Below, in pieces: positions 63,493-64,000 of a DNA stretch of 64,000 nt. The notes under the pieces are model-generated. The model saw nothing but the letters and a program-made list of their open reading frames with translations, was not told the DNA's origin and did no database searches. The number at the start of each line of letters is the position of its first letter. Position 1 is the first letter of the stretch. The stretch lies in assembly GCF_001262015.1 (NCBI RefSeq), contig NZ_CP012075.1:1-64000 (forward strand), given 5' to 3'. The position numbers and the translations under genes are program-made. Origin of the DNA: Prevotella fusca JCM 17724. Its GTDB lineage: Bacteria > Bacteroidota > Bacteroidia > Bacteroidales > Bacteroidaceae.

Positions 63493-64000
63493 TTATCTCT
63501 TTGAGCCACCCGCAGTGGTGACCGACTTATTGATTCGTAAATGCAATATGCAATGTAATAGCAAGAATAATGCCACAATTAATACTGGCACAGGAATATC
63601 TTGGAAAAGACTTCCTGTAAATCCCAATACAATCAGAATTCCCCATATCTTCCACCAAGTACTTTTCTTCTTTTTAACCGTACTGTAAAGGAAGAACAGA
63701 GGAAGAGGATTGAAGAAGAACAGGATGAAATTCAAGCTGACACATGGGTGTTGAGAGAAAATCATTATAAAGAAGATGATGCCCATCAAGCCCGAAGTAA
63801 GCATCAAAGCTGCATCCCAAGCCCGGTAAAACTGCTGTTTTCGATAACTGAAGGTCATCATTATGATGCTGATAGCTGCAAAAATCAGTGCTATAGATAA
63901 TGGAGAGAGTGGGAAAGCAGGCTCTTCCACTTCTTTTTCAGCTGCCAATAGTTCGTTTGTCTCCTTTACTAAAGGCTTTCCATTGTAAGTTGCTTTGTCA
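63493..64000 (-). CDS. C-terminal part of a DUF4105-like membrane protein (runs off the window)
   Basis: The frame is open to the window edge: upstream of TTG 63948 it continues with DKATYNGKPLVKETNELL. Visible residues include four membrane helices (SIALIFAAISIIMMTFSY, AALMLTSGLMGIIFFIMIF, LNFILFFFNPLPLFFLYS, VLIVALFLLLHCILHL). The TYNGKPL phrase and the F-S-Q-H-P-C-V-S-L-N-F-I-L turn resemble the ends of DUF4105 (Lnb N-terminal domain) proteins, thought to act in lipoprotein acyl handling. That name is inferred. The N-terminal catalytic half is outside the window. Confidence 0.6.
   Translation of the reverse strand, partial: DKATYNGKPLVKETNELLAAEKEVEEPAFPLSPLSIALIFAAISIIMMTFSYRKQQFYRAWDAALMLTSGLMGIIFFIMIFSQHPCVSLNFILFFFNPLPLFFLYSTVKKKKSTWWKIWGILIVLGFTGSLFQDIPVPVLIVALFLLLHCILHLRINKSVTTAGGSKR

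Overview
The window looks like chromosomal DNA from an oral-type Prevotella or close relative (order Bacteroidales). Four things support this. Many genes are preceded by the Bacteroidetes promoter pattern TTG-N20-TAnnTTTG (infC, metA, the TonB receptor, a candidate small RNA). Several secreted proteins end in the C-terminal region typical of Prevotella exported proteins. The signalling genes are DUF5112/DUF5113-like and hybrid two-component types. Housekeeping proteins (SecA of about 1100 residues, infC-rpmI-rplT, GlnS, MetA) have Bacteroidetes-like form. No rRNA, tRNA, CRISPR array or prophage was seen. Species assignment is inference.

Layout. 1-7.5 kb: a hybrid sensor kinase with an AraC-type output domain, a membrane patatin-like lipase, and a GH25 lysozyme fused to MORN repeats. 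8.9-17.4 kb: surface or secreted proteins (a beta-rich exported protein coupled to a subtilisin-like protease, then a 1238-residue leucine-rich-repeat protein). 18.4-23.4 kb: a signalling locus with a 1179-residue tandem kinase-like protein, its response regulator and a membrane protein. 23.6-25.1 kb: infC-rpmI-rplT. 25.2-34.4 kb (minus strand): a broken 3' piece of tex, an exported protein with an L,D-transpeptidase-like protein, two zinc metallopeptidases (M3 Dcp-like and M13 PepO-like), an ABC-F ATPase and a DUF1266 protein. 36.2-47.4 kb: fimbrillin-like lipoprotein, metA, an intact ISL3-type insertion sequence, a U32 peptidase, a zinc-ribbon lipoprotein and a TonB-dependent receptor. 47.7-52.1 kb (minus): short sigma-70 factor, DedA, TPR protein, GlnS. 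53-64 kb: candidate small RNA, Nramp transporter, MltG, HAD phosphatase, PepSY protein, orphan ABC ATPase, SecA, and the end of a DUF4105-like membrane protein.

The most unusual content is between the genes. Three copies of a 600-616 bp non-coding element (one enlarged to 783 bp) have matching terminal inverted repeats starting GGTTC. Two of the three have perfect 8-bp target duplications (AATATTAT, TAAATAAT). They behave as miniature transposable elements, possibly moved by an ISL3-type transposase like the one at 39.4 kb, whose ends also start GGTTCT and which also has an 8-bp duplication (TTTATTAT). One copy has itself been hit by a 180-bp element with a 5-bp duplication.

Inside these elements, and at separate sites outside them, lie arrays of units starting CAA and spaced exactly 22 bp apart. 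Two further arrays of TTAC...GTAA palindromes also have an exact 22-bp step. Other repeat families include a C/T-rich palindromic repeat that has entered several reading frames (ABC-F, U32 peptidase, L,D-transpeptidase, a small exported protein, the tex fragment), a 44-bp minisatellite that runs into the start of the U32 gene, and a pair of roughly 300-bp upstream repeats.
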